From assembly GCF_050624435.1 (NCBI RefSeq), contig NC_134540.1:103817739-103881738 (forward strand): 64,000 nucleotides of DNA, written 5' to 3'. The notes below the pieces were generated by a model. That model was given only the letters and a program-made list of their open reading frames with translations, searched no databases and was not told the origin of the DNA. The DNA is from Tenrec ecaudatus. Lineage: Eukaryota > Chordata > Mammalia > Afrosoricida > Tenrecidae. Position 1 is the first letter of the stretch. Each line of letters begins with the position of its first letter. Of the stretch, positions 10,182 to 21,554 are shown piece by piece. Position numbers and translations under genes: made by a program.

Positions 10182-10300
10182 AAGCCTATAGCACCCGTAT
10201 CCCAGGCAGTCTCCCAGTCAAGTACTAACCAGTCCTGACCCTGTTTAGCTTCCCAAGATCAGATAACATCTGGCAAGTTCAGGGTGATATATCCATAGAC
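10182..10300 (-). pseudogene. 5S rRNA-like pseudogene fused to RTE 5' end
   Basis: Read on the minus strand, the 119 bp align end to end with mammalian 5S rRNA recalled from memory, from the first base (gtctatgg) to the last (gtgctataggctt), with about 18 substitutions and three small indels by hand count. The internal RNA polymerase III control region is the best kept part: A-box aagctaaacagggtc (one change) and C-box gttagtacttgactgggag. Five bases after the T-poor end there is no T-run terminator; the RTE head follows directly. Not a functional rRNA gene. It is either a chance neighbour, a template-switch product, or the 5' region of this RTE lineage. Confidence 0.9.
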
Positions 10301-11085
10301 CCAGAGGCTTAGGTACTGCAAATTTCTTGGAGTAAAATCCTACCATTTTTATCTGAAGAGTTCTTTATTTCTTTCTTTCTCATTTTTGGAAGATAATTGT
10401 GCTAGGTAAAGAATTCTAAATTGGCATTTATTTTCTCCCATCAAGATATTATTCCATATTTTTTTCTTTCATTAGTTATTGAGACGTCTATCCCACAGTT
10501 GTCACTCATCAGAGTCGATCTACCTTTTTCTCCGACACCTTTAAAAAATATTCTCTTTGGCTTTCATATTCTGAAGCACACTATGCTTTGTCTAAGTGTA
10601 GAATCTATATTTTCATCTCTTTCTAGAAGTTTCTCAGCAATTATTTCTTCAGATATTGCCTCGTTTAAATCACTCTGTACTCTTTCTAGAATCAGTTTTG
10701 GCATGCCTTCACATTCTATAATCCTTGCTACAAATACTCGGTAGTATTTCTAGGACTAGAAATCTGTACAGGAATAGACACCCTCGTCTTTCTCCTCCAC
10801 TTGGTTTGCCACCAAACCCACTTCCGTCAAGTTTATTCCAACTTCTAGTGACTCTCTATACAGTTTCTAAGTATGTAAATCTTCATGGAATTTTCCTCTC
10901 TCTCCAGTGAAGTGACTGGTGGATTTGTTATAGGGTCGCTGACTCATTTTGCTTTATAGTTTCAACAATTATAGTTTTCTGTTTTAAAGTTTCTATAATG
11001 TTCTCTTCTAGGTGTGCTTGGTCGTTCTGGTATCTCTTATTGCTCAGCTCTGTGATTCAAGCTTCTATGAGTGGTAGTGGTGAAC
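10301..11085 (-). mobile_element. Old L1 (L1M-like) fragment, SINE inside
   Basis: T-rich text with words such as 'tttctcagcaattatttctt', 'cagatattgcct' and 'tttggctttcatattctg' resembles the reverse strand of old mammalian L1 sequence. A degraded AfroSINE at 10800-10945 interrupts it. The frame 10421-10744 is part of this relic, not a gene. Confidence 0.5.
10800..10945 (-). mobile_element. Degraded AfroSINE
   Basis: 'ccaccaaacccacttccgtc', 'gtgactctctatacagttt' and 'ctctccagtgaagtgactgg' correspond to the minus-strand SINE, with an unusually high number of changes. Confidence 0.6.
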
Positions 11086-12270
11086 TTACCTAAGATGGAT
11101 TCCCTGAAGGCTGGTCTCCGTTAAAAGGGGGAGGGGGGGCATGGGAGGGCAGTGCTTGGTTTCCTGCAAAACTTACTGGAAATGAGCCATAGCTCATTGC
11201 TTAAGGCAATCAATCCTAGTCAACCTCAAAGCTTGGCCTAAAGCCCCTGGACCATGTCAAGGGATGGGTTGCACTTCCCCAACCATGAACACTGAGCTGG
11301 CAGAGCAAGGAGGAAGCCAAATTTCTGCCACCTCATATTGCTATCATATCCCTGTCCTAACCATGAAGCTTACAAGACACACAATCCAAGATCAGGGTCC
11401 TGCTTCCTAATGTTTGACATTGTGCTGCCCTAAATCTGTGCAGCTCACCTGATCAATGTTTCCCCAAAGAGTTAATACCAAGTCTCTGGGCAGTTGCTCT
11501 CTAATATAATACAATAATAGTAGCTCCCATTCTCATATCAAGATGCTGCTGTTGGTACTGGATCCAAAGATAAGCCCCTTCCTACTGCTAATGTATTGCT
11601 ACTTCTCCCACCTGCAGGGTCAGCTCACAGTTTACTTATTTGGAGAAGACAGGGGATAAGGATTCTCTCTGTTCTTCAAGTTAGACAATTGATTCCAAAA
11701 TGTACTCTATTTAGAATTTAATTGCTCTTCAGTAGGAGAGTTTCCCCAGAGTATCTTGACCCCAGGAAGGTCAAAGCAGAAGTCTCAACTAAAATCTCCT
11801 TAAAATCCATTCTTATCATACAATGATAGTCCCTTTATGACATACATCTGAGTTCAGATACACACACACACACACATATCCTCCCCCACATACCTATACT
11901 CTAACTTTAGAGCATCCAAAGCCAGGGATTCATTTCAGCCTCCTCCCATCCATCCCTGACACCCCTTGAGAGAAAGTTCCCCAAGAGCCAGAGAGAATGA
12001 ATGCAAAGTTCCAAAATATTGATCCGAGTCCATCGTTGCCAATATTGGGTGCCTGTTAGAACAACTTTGGGGAGTTCAGGTCTCTGTGGAAAGACAGCAC
12101 CCCACAGTAGAATCCACCGGGGAAGAGCTGCTGCACGGTGTTCGGAGCCAGAGAGAAACCATCTGCTGCCTCCACCCTGGTGACCCCGCAGCCAGAGGAG
12201 GGAATAGATCAGATAGTGTGACCTCTTCATATGCCATATTACGGAGTTGTATTAGGAGTCCCTCAACTCA
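11086..12270. other. Unassigned DNA with a (CA)n stretch
   Basis: No gene or clear transposon recognised. A G-rich patch at 11127-11155 and a CA microsatellite at 11859-11876 are present. The frames at 11907-12355 have no family motif and are not called. Confidence 0.4.
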
Positions 12271-12274
12271 CCTC

Positions 12275-12392
12275 ACTGCCCCTGTGAGTTGCCAAGACCA
12301 TAACCATCTTTTCATCCTCTCAGCAGTTGGTGGTTTCGAACTGCTGACCTTGTAGTTAGCACCCAATGTATAACCACTACACCACCTGGATT
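12275..12392 (-). mobile_element. AfroSINE, partial
   Basis: 'tgcccctgtgagttgccaag', 'cagttggtggtttcgaactg' and 'ctgaccttgtagttagcacc' give the minus-strand SINE without its 3' end. Confidence 0.8.
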
Positions 12393-12961
12393 CTTTAGAA
12401 GTCTCTATGGTGTACAAGTAATAGCTGAAGACATGGAGGCTCAAGCCCACCCAAACATACCTCAGAAGAAAGGCTTGGTTATCTACTTACAAAAAAAAAA
12501 AATCAGCCACTTAGAATTCATATAACAAGTTACAAGAATAATAAAACAATGCAATAATGGAAGACAAAGAAAACTCCATGTGGCACATTTCTACTCTGAC
12601 ATGTATGGAATCCCTTGGAGCTGGACCCAACGCAACAACTAGTTTTACATACACACCACATATATACATATATTCATATGCATGTCTACGTGCACACATA
12701 TATACTGATTAGGACCAAAGACCAAAGGGTGCTGATCTTGGTGAAATGATAAGGGGGAAAGTAAAGGGCCGTTTATAAAGGAAGTGATGTCTGTGCTCTG
12801 GCTTGAAGAACACATAAGAGTTTGCAGATGGACAAGCTGGGAAGAATGGCAGGCAGGGAACAGCCCCTACAAGGCGCAGATGTGTGAGGAAGCAGGTGTC
12901 CAGAGAACAGAAGACTTTCAATGAGACTGGAGAGTTGGGTGTTGGAAGTCTTGGAGATGGC
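12393..12961. other. Unassigned DNA with (CATA)-rich patch
   Basis: Poly-A at 12490-12502 and a CATA/TATG-rich stretch at 12650-12705. From about 12740 to 12950 the text resembles an old degenerate mammalian repeat, but I cannot name it. Confidence 0.35.
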
Positions 12962-13265
12962 TAGAAGAACAAACAACTCTGTTTTGGAAGAAGTGTGGCC
13001 AGAATGCTCCTTGGAAGCAGATGCAAAGACTTGGTATCACATACTTTGGACATATTATCAGGACAGACCAGTTCCTGCAGAAGAACATCATGCTTGGTAA
13101 AGTAGAGGTAAAATTGAAGACCCTCACCAAGGTGGATTGGCACAATGGCTACACAATGGCCTCAAACATAATGACAATTGTTAGGATGGCACAGGACCAG
13201 GCAATGTTTTGTTCTGCTGTGCATGGATCACTTTGAGCCACAGCAGATTTGATGGTGCCTAATAA
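12962..13265 (+). mobile_element. RTE 3' end, 5'-truncated
   Basis: 'ttggaagaagtgtggccaga', 'catactttggacatattatc' and 'atggcacaggaccaggcaat' match the C-terminal coding and 3' tail of RTE. It ends 'ggtgcctaataacaa'. No active frame. Confidence 0.85.
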
Positions 13266-13485
13266 CAAGGAAGAGCCTGGAGGCATAGCCATTACATGTT
13301 GGGCTGTGATCTGCGAGGTGTGCAGTTTAAAACCGCCATTTGCTCCATGAGAAAAAGATGGGACTTTCTATTCCAGTAAAGAGCTACAGTCCCAGAAACT
13401 CATGGGGGCAGTTCTACCCTGTCATATAGGGTCACTATGAGTCAGCATCCACTCAATGGCAGTGGATTTTGTTGTTTTTTAATAA
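13266..13485 (+). mobile_element. AfroSINE, near full length
   Basis: Head 'agcctggaggcatagccatt', body 'agaaactcatgggggcagtt' and end 'ggtcactatgagtcagcatc' then 'ggcagtgga' with T-rich tail. Confidence 0.88.
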
Positions 13486-13732
13486 AAGAGTGAGGTATGT
13501 GCTGCAAAGTCTGTTAGAATGAAAATTATGAAGTATTGACCTAAAAGAAGCTCAGGACTTCTTCTGAACGCAGTTGAGGATACTGACAAATAAGAAAGCA
13601 ATCAACTTGCTAGGTTTGTATTTTAGATGGGTGTAAAGAAACAATACTGGATGCCAGTTAGAATGAGTTAGGGAATTTTTTTTTAAGTTTTGTTTCACTC
13701 TTCTAATGAGCAAAACCATTGGGGAGGGGAGA

Positions 13733-13851
13733 GGAGACATGGTGGCACAAAGGTTAAGCACTTAGCAACTGATTAAAAGGTTGATGATTCAAATCTACTA
13801 GTAACCTCTGTTGGAGAAAAAATCTGGAAATGTGCTCTGCAAAGATTATGG
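13733..13851 (+). mobile_element. AfroSINE 5' part
   Basis: 'gacatggtggcacaaaggtt' and 'aaaaggttgatgattcaaat' are the head and first body segment. It stops where L1 text begins at about 13852. Confidence 0.75.
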
Positions 13852-16440
13852 TCAAAAAGCTCAGGACCCAGATGGCTTCATAGGGAAATTCTGTCTAGTA
13901 TTCAGGGAAGAGCTGTCACCAAATCAATATAGACGATTCTAGAATATAGAAGGGGAAATCAAACTCCCAAACTCATTCTATGAAGCCCACTTATCCCTGA
14001 TACCAAACCTAGACAAAGACAGAAAACTGCAGATCGATATCCCTTAAGAACCTAGATGCAACATTTCTCAACAAAATTCTAGCCAATAGAATCCAATTAC
14101 ATATCAAAATAATAATTCATCGTGACCAAGTGGGATTCATACCAGGAATGGAAGAATTGTGCAACAGTCTAAAAATAATCAATGTAACCAATGTTAATTC
14201 ACCAAATAAACAAGACAAACAATAAGAACCACATGGTCATATCAGTAAATGCAGAAAAAGCATTTGACAATATCCAAAACCCATTTTCTAATAACATTCA
14301 ATAAAATGAGAATGGAAGGGAAACTCCTCAAATAATAAAGGCCATATACGAAAAAGCCAATGGCCAATATTGCATTCAATGGCTGTATTAGTCTGGGTAA
14401 ATTAGGGGGGGGGAATCCACAAAAACTCATATATAAAGGGTAAGTACATTAAAAAAAACATCCCAACCCAGTGCTGTCCAAGCCCATAAGTCCAACATTA
14501 GCCCATATGTTTGACACCAATGTACAAAGTCCTCCTCAATCTCACAAAACACACACAATGACGCCAACTGCAGGAGGAAAGCCTAATCAGTGAGCATGTA
14601 AGCATCTCAGTGCTGGCAGAGGTATCCTTGTGGCTGATCCAGCACCCAGGGCTGCATCGGGCTAGGTCCATGTGGTTTCTCTTTGGGGATGTCTTGCAGG
14701 AAGTGAGTCTTGCCAGCTGAAGCAGGGAACTGGCTAAGGCAGCTGCACCCTGGTCGTCAGAAAGCAAGAGACACAAGAACTAGAAAGGTGAGGATCACCT
14801 AGCCATTTATCTCTCTGCCCTTCAATTAATCCCACTTGTGTTTATCAGCCAGGTCAGTACAATAAACCTTAACTATCTCAATGGGAAAATTGAAAACAGG
14901 AATTAGGCAAAGTTGGCACTTATCCCCATTCTTCTGAAATGTTGTACTGGAAGTCCCAGCCAGAAACATTAGAAAACTGATACTAGAAAATGAAATGAAA
15001 TAAAGGGAATACAATTGGGCAAAGAATTTAAGCTTGCAATATTTACAGGTGATTTTATTTTATATAGAGAGAATCCGAAAGACTCCACAAAAAGACTGTT
15101 GGAAACAATTGAAGGGTTTGGTAAAGTAACAGGTTAAAAAATCAGCAAGCCAAAATCAATTTGGAGCAATGAGAGTTCTGAAAAAGACATAAAGAAAACA
15201 ATACCATCTACAATAGCTACCCACCCCCCAAAAAAGATGAAATACCTAGGAATAAACTTAACCAAAGAAACAAAAGACCTGTACAAAGAAAACTACAGGA
15301 CAGTGCAAGAAACCAAGAGAGGCCTACAGCAATGGCAGAATATCCCTTTTTCATGGATAGGAAGACTAGATACTTGAAAATGTCAATACTGCCTAAAGCA
15401 ATCCACAAATACAATGCAATTCTGATCCAACTCGCAACATCTTATTTTTTAAATGGAAAAAACTAAATACAAAGTTCATATGGAGAGGGACGAGACCTAG
15501 CAAAGAACTTTAAAAGAAAGAAAGAAAAAATTAGGAGATCTTGCACTATCTGATCTCAAAACCTATTACAAAACCACAGCAGTTAAAATGGGCTGGTACT
15601 AGTATAATGAGAGGTACATAGACCAATGGAACAGGACAGAAAGCCTAGAAATAAAAACATATGGAAACAGACAACTGATTTAAACAAAGGACCAAAAAAT
15701 TTAATTGGGAAAAGAACGTTCTCTTCAAATAAATGGTTCTGGAAAAACCGGATCTCCGATTGCAGAAGAATGAAACAGGACCCATACCTCACCCCATGCA
15801 CAAAAATGGACTAAAGATAAATTTGAGGTCTGAATGTAAATCCCAGAGCTATCAAGATTATTAATGAAAAAGTGGGACAAACCTAAGGGCCCTACTGCAG
15901 GGCATACACAGACTGCCAAATATAATAAAGTATACAAAGTAGAAGACAAAATAGACAGGTACCTATTGAAAATAAACACTTAGGCACATCAAAAGACTCA
16001 TCAAAAGAGTGCAGTAAGCTACCACTCACTGGGAATAAATAATCAGCAATGACATAACAGACAAGGGACTAATTACTAAAATCAACAGAATTCTGAAACA
16101 CCTCAATTAGAAAAAAAAAACAAATAATCCAATTAAAAGGTGAGCAAAGGACATGCAAAGACAATTCACAAAGGACAACACTCAAATGACTAACAAACAC
16201 AGGAGGAAATGCAAATGATCACTAGCCATGAGGAGCGGTAGATCAAAACAACGATGCGATGTCATCTTACACCCACAATGATACGCCAATTCAAACACAG
16301 AGAATAATAAATATTGGGGACAGTTTGGAGAGATTTGAACTCCTACACTGCTGATGGGCTTGTAAATGTGTGCCACCATTTTGGAAAACAATTTGATGAT
16401 ACATAAAACATTCAGGAATAGAAATACCACACCTTGTTAC
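13852..16440 (+). mobile_element. L1 LINE relic, 3' part of ORF2, split by an LTR
   Basis: ORF2-derived text: 'ccagatggcttcatagggaa', 'gtgggattcataccaggaat', 'gtaaatgcagaaaaagcatt' (reverse transcriptase palm), then, after the LTR, a catalytic region reading F-T-G-D where L1 has F/Y-A-D-D. The C-terminal part follows to 'attttggaaaacaatttgat'. L1 ORF2 encodes endonuclease and reverse transcriptase; only the polymerase and C-terminal part survive here, full of stops. Confidence 0.9.
14384..14880 (+). mobile_element. Solo LTR-like element (family A, copy 1) inside L1
   Basis: 497 bp, TGTATTAGTCTG at the start and CTATCTCA at the end, flanked by atggc (14379-14383) and atggg (14881-14885). Removing it rejoins L1 text: 'gccaatattgcattcaatgg' then 'gaaaattgaaaacaggaatt'. 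TG...CA ends with a 5-bp duplication indicate an LTR retrotransposon. No internal genes. Confidence 0.85.
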
Positions 16441-16964
16441 CCAGTCCATGTGCTATAGACGATTGGGACTTTAGACTCTGTTCTTACAAGGTACACATCT
16501 TTCATAGACCACACCAGAAAGACCCAATGTGGAAAATCAACTAAGTGAACTAGGCTTTACTTCAAACTCACCTGTAGCCACTGGAGTTAAAGCTGAAACT
16601 CCTGAGCATAAGAAGCAGATGACTACTAGCCCAAGGACATAGAACTGGCAGACATTGAACTTCGCTTTGAATCTCTTGTCTTGAGGGTACCCAATGAGTG
16701 GTGGCCTGGAGTTACATTTTGCTTACTATTTTAATGTCCCCTCTGCTTCATTATGACATGCATTAATCCGGTACACATGGTTCTGCTGCTGTGGATGAAT
16801 ACTACTGGAATATTTGCCCCATCGCTAATCCCCATTGTTTGTGTAAATAATGTCCAGTCAACAACTCATGTATTATGGTTCATAGCAGGCCTATACTTGT
16901 GAAATTTCCTTTTCTCAATGGTATTTTGAATTCTATACCATTGACTAAACTAATGACATTATCA
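16441..16964. other. Unassigned DNA
   Basis: No repeat or gene recognised. This may be an old LTR-like or flanking sequence. Confidence 0.35.
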
Positions 16965-17235
16965 ATGTGTCGTGGTTACACATTGGGCTGCTAATCATGT
17001 AGTAGCCATTCAGAACCACCATTCCGTTCTGCAGGGGCAAGTGAAGTTTTCTACTCCTCTGAAGGTTTGCAGGTTCAGAGATCCACAGAGGCAACTATAC
17101 TCTGCCCTATAAAGTCTCTATGAGTCAGCATTGACTTGATAGTTGAAAAACCAAAAACAATATTATGGCCTTGGAAGCCCTGTGGTGCTGTTCTACCGTG
17201 TAGTACTGTAGGGTTTCTATGAGTCAGAACTATTT
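16965..17235 (+). mobile_element. Two adjoining AfroSINE pieces
   Basis: 16965-17155 is a near-complete copy (gttacacattgggctgctaa ... tctctatgagtcagcattga). 17165-17235 repeats only the 3' half (ccttggaagccctgtggtgc ... ttctatgagtcagaac). Confidence 0.75.
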
Positions 17236-17464
17236 CAAGATATAGTTTTTCTATGGACACCACAGGTCTAGGTCACACCCTTCTAGATAGGTGTCGGGGT
17301 GTCCTTGAAGGGAGGAGTTTCACAGTTCCTACACTCTTGGAAAGAGATCCTAGGATAGGAATTTAGGACTGAGAGGGTGTTTTGGTGACACAGAAGGAAA
17401 AGCTAGATGTCAAATGTTGACCATTTTAAGATTCCTGGATGACTATGAGATTCATAGGCATCTC

Positions 17465-17502
17465 GGGGGGGGGGGGGGGGAAGGAGGGCATGGGGGGAGG
17501 GG
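17465..17502 (+). repeat. G16 run and G-quadruplex-type sequence
   Basis: Sixteen G at 17465-17480 followed by ggaggg and ggggggagggg. Enough G-tracts for a four-stranded structure on the plus strand. Confidence 0.9.
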
Positions 17503-17504
17503 CT

Positions 17505-17875
17505 GGTGATCTACCTCCAAATTATCAGCCATTGAAAACTCTAGGAAGTGCGGTTCTGACATGCATGAGGTCACCATGAGTCAGTATCAACTCATGAGCA
17601 ACTGATGAGAAGTTCAGATGTGCTTGAATGGGAACTGGAGTAGTTCCATGACTGGATCCTTACCTTCCACCTGAAAGACAGGGTTCAGTCCTCAGCCAAT
17701 AAACTTCACGTGCTGCCATCGATCAGTGAGTGGAAGTTTGCACGCTGCTCGGATGTCCAACATGTTGTAATGGAGCTCCCAGCACTGTGGACAGCGTTTT
17801 GCTTCCTTGTGCATGGGGTTGCCACGAGTCCTGGGCCAATGAGGCAGCCGCTAACAACAACTACAAACAGCTGTG
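17505..17875 (+). mobile_element. Two type 2 SINE pieces
   Basis: 17505-17610 carries the 3' body (cagccattgaaaactc ... gaggtcaccatgagtcagta). 17645-17875 has a tRNA-like head (acctgaaagacagggttcag) and the RTE-like end (gcatggggttgccacgagtc ... gccgctaacaacaacta). Confidence 0.7.
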
Positions 17876-18304
17876 TCTGAAAGAGCTCCCTTCCTCCAGA
17901 GGAAACACCAGCTCTAGCCCAGTGCGGCAAAGTCCCGCGGCACAGAGAGCAGCAGCTTGCAATTACAAAAGGACAAATACCTTTTGTGGCAGTACAAAGC
18001 CTTCCGTAGATTGTCATCTCCTTTGTTTCTCTCCCAGAAAGAAGGGCCTTTTGAAGTGCTTACATTTCATTCCTGGTCTCAGCTGTGAGACGGAAAATAA
18101 ACAAAGGGCCTGTGGAAAGCGGCAATGAAAAACTGGAACTACAAAACCCAGCCAAAGTGGCAGCACTCATTGATGAGCTCCCCCCAGTGAAAAGCATGAT
18201 CTCAAAGACAAGAGAAGACGATGGGAGCTGTGAGTGCAGTCAACCCTCACCGTGGCCAATCTCCTCTACCACCCTCTAAAGGAAAGGCGTGTCATTGCAT
18301 GAAG
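17876..18304. other. Unassigned DNA
   Basis: Single-copy-looking. Frames at 17730-18128 and 18085-18279 partly overlap SINE sequence and carry no recognised domain, so they are not called. Confidence 0.35.
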
Positions 18305-18515
18305 AGAGCCAAAGGCAAAGCCACTGCCATCACATCAATTCTGACTCGTGGCAACCCCACAAGAAGGGGTAGAACTGCCCCTGTGGGCTTCCAAGACTAA
18401 CTTTTTATGGGAGTAAAACACTTTATCTTTCTCCCTGGGAGAAGCTGGTGGTTTCAAACTGCTGACCTCAGAGTTAGAAGCCCAGCATGTAACTACTATG
18501 CCACCAGGACTCCTT
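18305..18515 (-). mobile_element. AfroSINE, full length
   Basis: 'aaagccactgccatcacatc' to 'ctactatgccaccaggactc' on the minus strand, with 'tagaactgcccctgtgggct' in between. Confidence 0.9.
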
Positions 18516-19239
18516 GAAGAGAGCCAAAGGGTCCTCAAATAGAGTATAAACCATGGACTACAGGGAGGAAAAACTCCATTAGGAGGATTCTCATCCAGTT
18601 AAGAAATTATGGCCACCTGAACTGAAACAGTAGGGGTGGGGAGGAAAAGAAGAGAGACATTTAAGAGGTAGACTCAACAGGGTATAATGAAATGGGCCAG
18701 ATGCTAGAAGCGGGAGGGGAGTAATGATCTTGCTAACGAGAATAAAGGAAGCATGCATGGGACGCAGCAGGAAAAGTTCCTGAAGAAGGTAAAGGAAAGA
18801 ATTGAAGCTAACTAGGCTATAACTCCCTGGTTCATAGCCCTGCCTGATCTTAACAATTAGGAGGAATGGATTTGGCACAAAAGATAGGATTCTACTCCTC
18901 TGAACAGTACATATTTTTAAAAAACAGGCCTTAACTTTACATTAGTTGCTGAATAAGCAAACAAAGTTTAACAAATGAGCATTTATTCTTCGGGCCTGGA
19001 AGCACACCAACCGCTGAGTTAAAAGAATCAACCATTTCAGATCAAAAGGGCAACACTTATCCAAGGACAAAGTTCATAAGGTTATGAAAGAAGGAGAAAT
19101 GGAAATAGGAAAGACAGGGAAGAAATGAAATAAGCAATAGGACATAGAGGGAATTGCACTAGGTGAGTTGAATCAGGATGTGTATGATGGAATGTAAAAT
19201 AATGATCTGCTCTGTAAATCTTCACTTAATTTTCAATAA
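18516..19239. other. Unassigned A/G-rich DNA
   Basis: No named repeat. Purine-rich, with a polyadenylation-like 'caataaaaag' at 19234. Confidence 0.35.
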
Positions 19240-19400
19240 AAAGTTTGGGGGTTCCAAAGATATATATGTGACACAGTAGAAGTGCCTAGAGTGTCTTCCT
19301 GGCTGTAATCTATATGAAGGTAGATTGTCAGGCCTTTCCCTTGAGCAGTAGCTGGCTGGCTTTGAGCCATGAATCTTTTGGATAGCAAATGAGCTCTGAA
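19240..19400 (-). mobile_element. SINE fragment, degraded
   Basis: 'aaggtagattgtcaggcctt', 'tgagcagtagctggctggct' and 'aatcttttggatagcaaatg' fit the minus-strand tRNA-headed SINE. Confidence 0.5.
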
Positions 19401-19425
19401 TTATTCCTTGATTCTTACTAGTAAT

Positions 19426-20635
19426 TTTATTTTTTTTACTTTTATTGGAGGCTCTTACATCTCTTATCACAATCCATACATTCATCCAGTGTGTCAAGCA
19501 CATTTTCACATATGCAGCCATCATCATTTTCAAAGCTTTCTCTTGATCCCCTGATATCAGCTCCCTATTTCCCCCCCCTCTTTCCCCCCTCCTCCCCGCC
19601 CTCCCTCAGGAACACTTGATAAATTATAGATTATTATTTTCATATCTTACATTGTCCTCTGTTGCCCCTCACCCACTTTTCCTTTATTCGTCCCCCTGGG
19701 AGGGGGTTCTAGATGGATCCTTGAGATTGATTCTCCCTTTCTCCCCCCCACCCTCTCCTAATCCTCCTGGTATCTCTACTCTCCTTGTTGGTCCTGAGGG
19801 GTTTATCTATCCTGGATTCCCTGTGTTGCCGGCTCTTATCTGCAGCAGTGTGCATGTTCTAGTCTAATCCAATTTGTAATGTAGAATTAAAGTCATGATA
19901 GTGGGGGGACGGAGGAATCACCAGAGAAAAGCTGTGTGTTTCATCGGTGCTATACTGCACCCTGACTGCTCATCTCTTCCCTGTGACCCATCTGTGAGGG
20001 GATGTCTGATTGTCTACAGATGGGCATCAGGTATGATTTTGTTCTGGGTCTTAGATGCGTGATATCTGATCCCATCAACACCTCATGATCACACAGGCTG
20101 GTGTTCTTCCATGTGGGCTTTGTTGCTTCTCAGCTAGATGGCCGCTTGTTTACCTTCAAGCCTTTAAGACCCCAGATGCTATATCTCTTGATAGCCAGGT
20201 ATCATCAGCTTTCTTCACCACATTTGCTTATGCACCTGCTTTGTCTTCAGTGATTGTGTCAGGAAGGTGAGCATCACAGAATGCCGGATTATTAGAACAA
20301 AGTGTTCTTGTGTTAAGGGAGTACTTGAGTCGAGGCCCAATGTCCATCTGCAACCTTAATTCTTAATATATATATATTTATATTTATATATATATATTTA
20401 TATGTGTACATGCCTGTATTTAGACCTCTATAAATGTCCTTTGCCTCTTGGTTCTTTCCTGTATTTCATTTTTCTTTCCTCTTGTCCCACCATCACAGTC
20501 GGCCTTCATTCAGGTTTAGTAATTCCTCACTGCTATATTGCCCTTGATTAAGCCCCACTAAACCAACTTATGGACAAAGGAACAACAAGTGAACTAAAAT
20601 CAATTGGAAGAAGAGCATAGGATGCCTAGTGGGGT
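19426..20635 (-). mobile_element. LINE-tail insertion with inverted 5' end and 11-bp target duplication
   Basis: Same noncoding LINE-like sequence as at 50.8-51.9 kb. The main part (about 19426-20565) runs on the minus strand and begins at its A-tail (T-rich 19426-19445). The last part, about 20571-20635, is on the plus strand (ggacaaaggaacaacaagtg, compare 50807) and continues the element upstream of the same break near 'tagtgggg'. Perfect duplications ttactagtaat lie at 19415-19425 and 20636-20646. This is the signature of twin-primed reverse transcription. Confidence 0.88.
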
Positions 20636-20769
20636 TTACTAGTAATGTTATCATCTGTTCACTGACAACACTATAGTGCAGGTTGAGAGAAATAATATAT
20701 GGAAAGAACTTGGTGCAACCTCTGGCATACCAAGTGCTCCAAACTATCATGGTCCTTGTGACAGGCAGA

Positions 20770-21010
20770 GCAATACCCACCCCTCAAAAGATGCCGGAAT
20801 CCTAAACTAAAACCTATGAAGATGTTACATTACATAGCAAATAACTTTGCCAATGTGATTAATTTAAGCATTTTGTGACAGAGAGATTATCTGGGGCCCA
20901 GTATAATCATAAGAGTCATTACAAATGGAAGAGGGAGAAAGCAGAGAGTCAGAGAGAAAGATGTGGCAATGAAAACACTGCCAAGAGAGAAAGGGAGGGG
21001 TGTACAGTTG
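20770..21010 (+). mobile_element. Old MLT1-like LTR fragment
   Basis: 'aacctatgaagatgttacat', 'gccaatgtgattaatttaag' and 'agagattatctggggcccag' resemble mammal-wide MaLR LTRs. No matching partner LTR. Confidence 0.5.
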
Positions 21011-21014
21011 CTGG

Positions 21015-21418
21015 CTATGAGAGTTAATGTTTTGTGTCAACTTGACTAAGTCAGGATTCTCAGTGGTTTGGCAGTTAGGCTCTAGTAATGTACCATGGTG
21101 AGATCTCTAAAATGGGGAACGTTTGCAATATAAGTGGATGCTGTAGAAAAGCTTGCTCCCTTTGGCGGGGAGTCTAGATCCTGTATCTGGCTCATCAACC
21201 TCCAGTTATTTGGACTTGAGCCAACCACCTGCCATATTGCCTGTTGATTTTAGGACTCATTATCAGGCTGCCATGTGACCTGCCAACTTAGGGTTCATGT
21301 GTCTCTGCAGCCTGCTATCTTCCAGAAGCCTCTAACCTAACATCTGACCCATGAACTTGGAATTTTCCAGCTTTAACAACTGTATCAGCCATTTTCATTA
21401 TATAAACCTACTTCTACA
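21015..21418 (-). mobile_element. LTR-like repeat (type B), minus strand
   Basis: 'gttttgtgtcaacttgacta' at the left corresponds to the right end of the element at 6.9 kb in reverse. The remainder is degraded. It abuts the mariner at 21419. Confidence 0.45.
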
Positions 21419-21554
21419 TACAAGGGGTACCCCTCCAAAAGTAGAATTTTTTTTCCAAAGATAATGTATTTAAAGTATTTTTTTATAAAACAACCTTATC
21501 ACCTTCGGTGTACTCTCCAATACACGTAATGCATTTGTCAAATCTGCAATTCCA

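Noticed and set aside
10182..10300. Functional 5S rRNA gene
   Set aside because: About 18 substitutions, small indels and no T-run terminator after the 3' end. It is called a pseudogene.
11859..11876. CA repeat as a regulatory site
   Set aside because: An ordinary short microsatellite.
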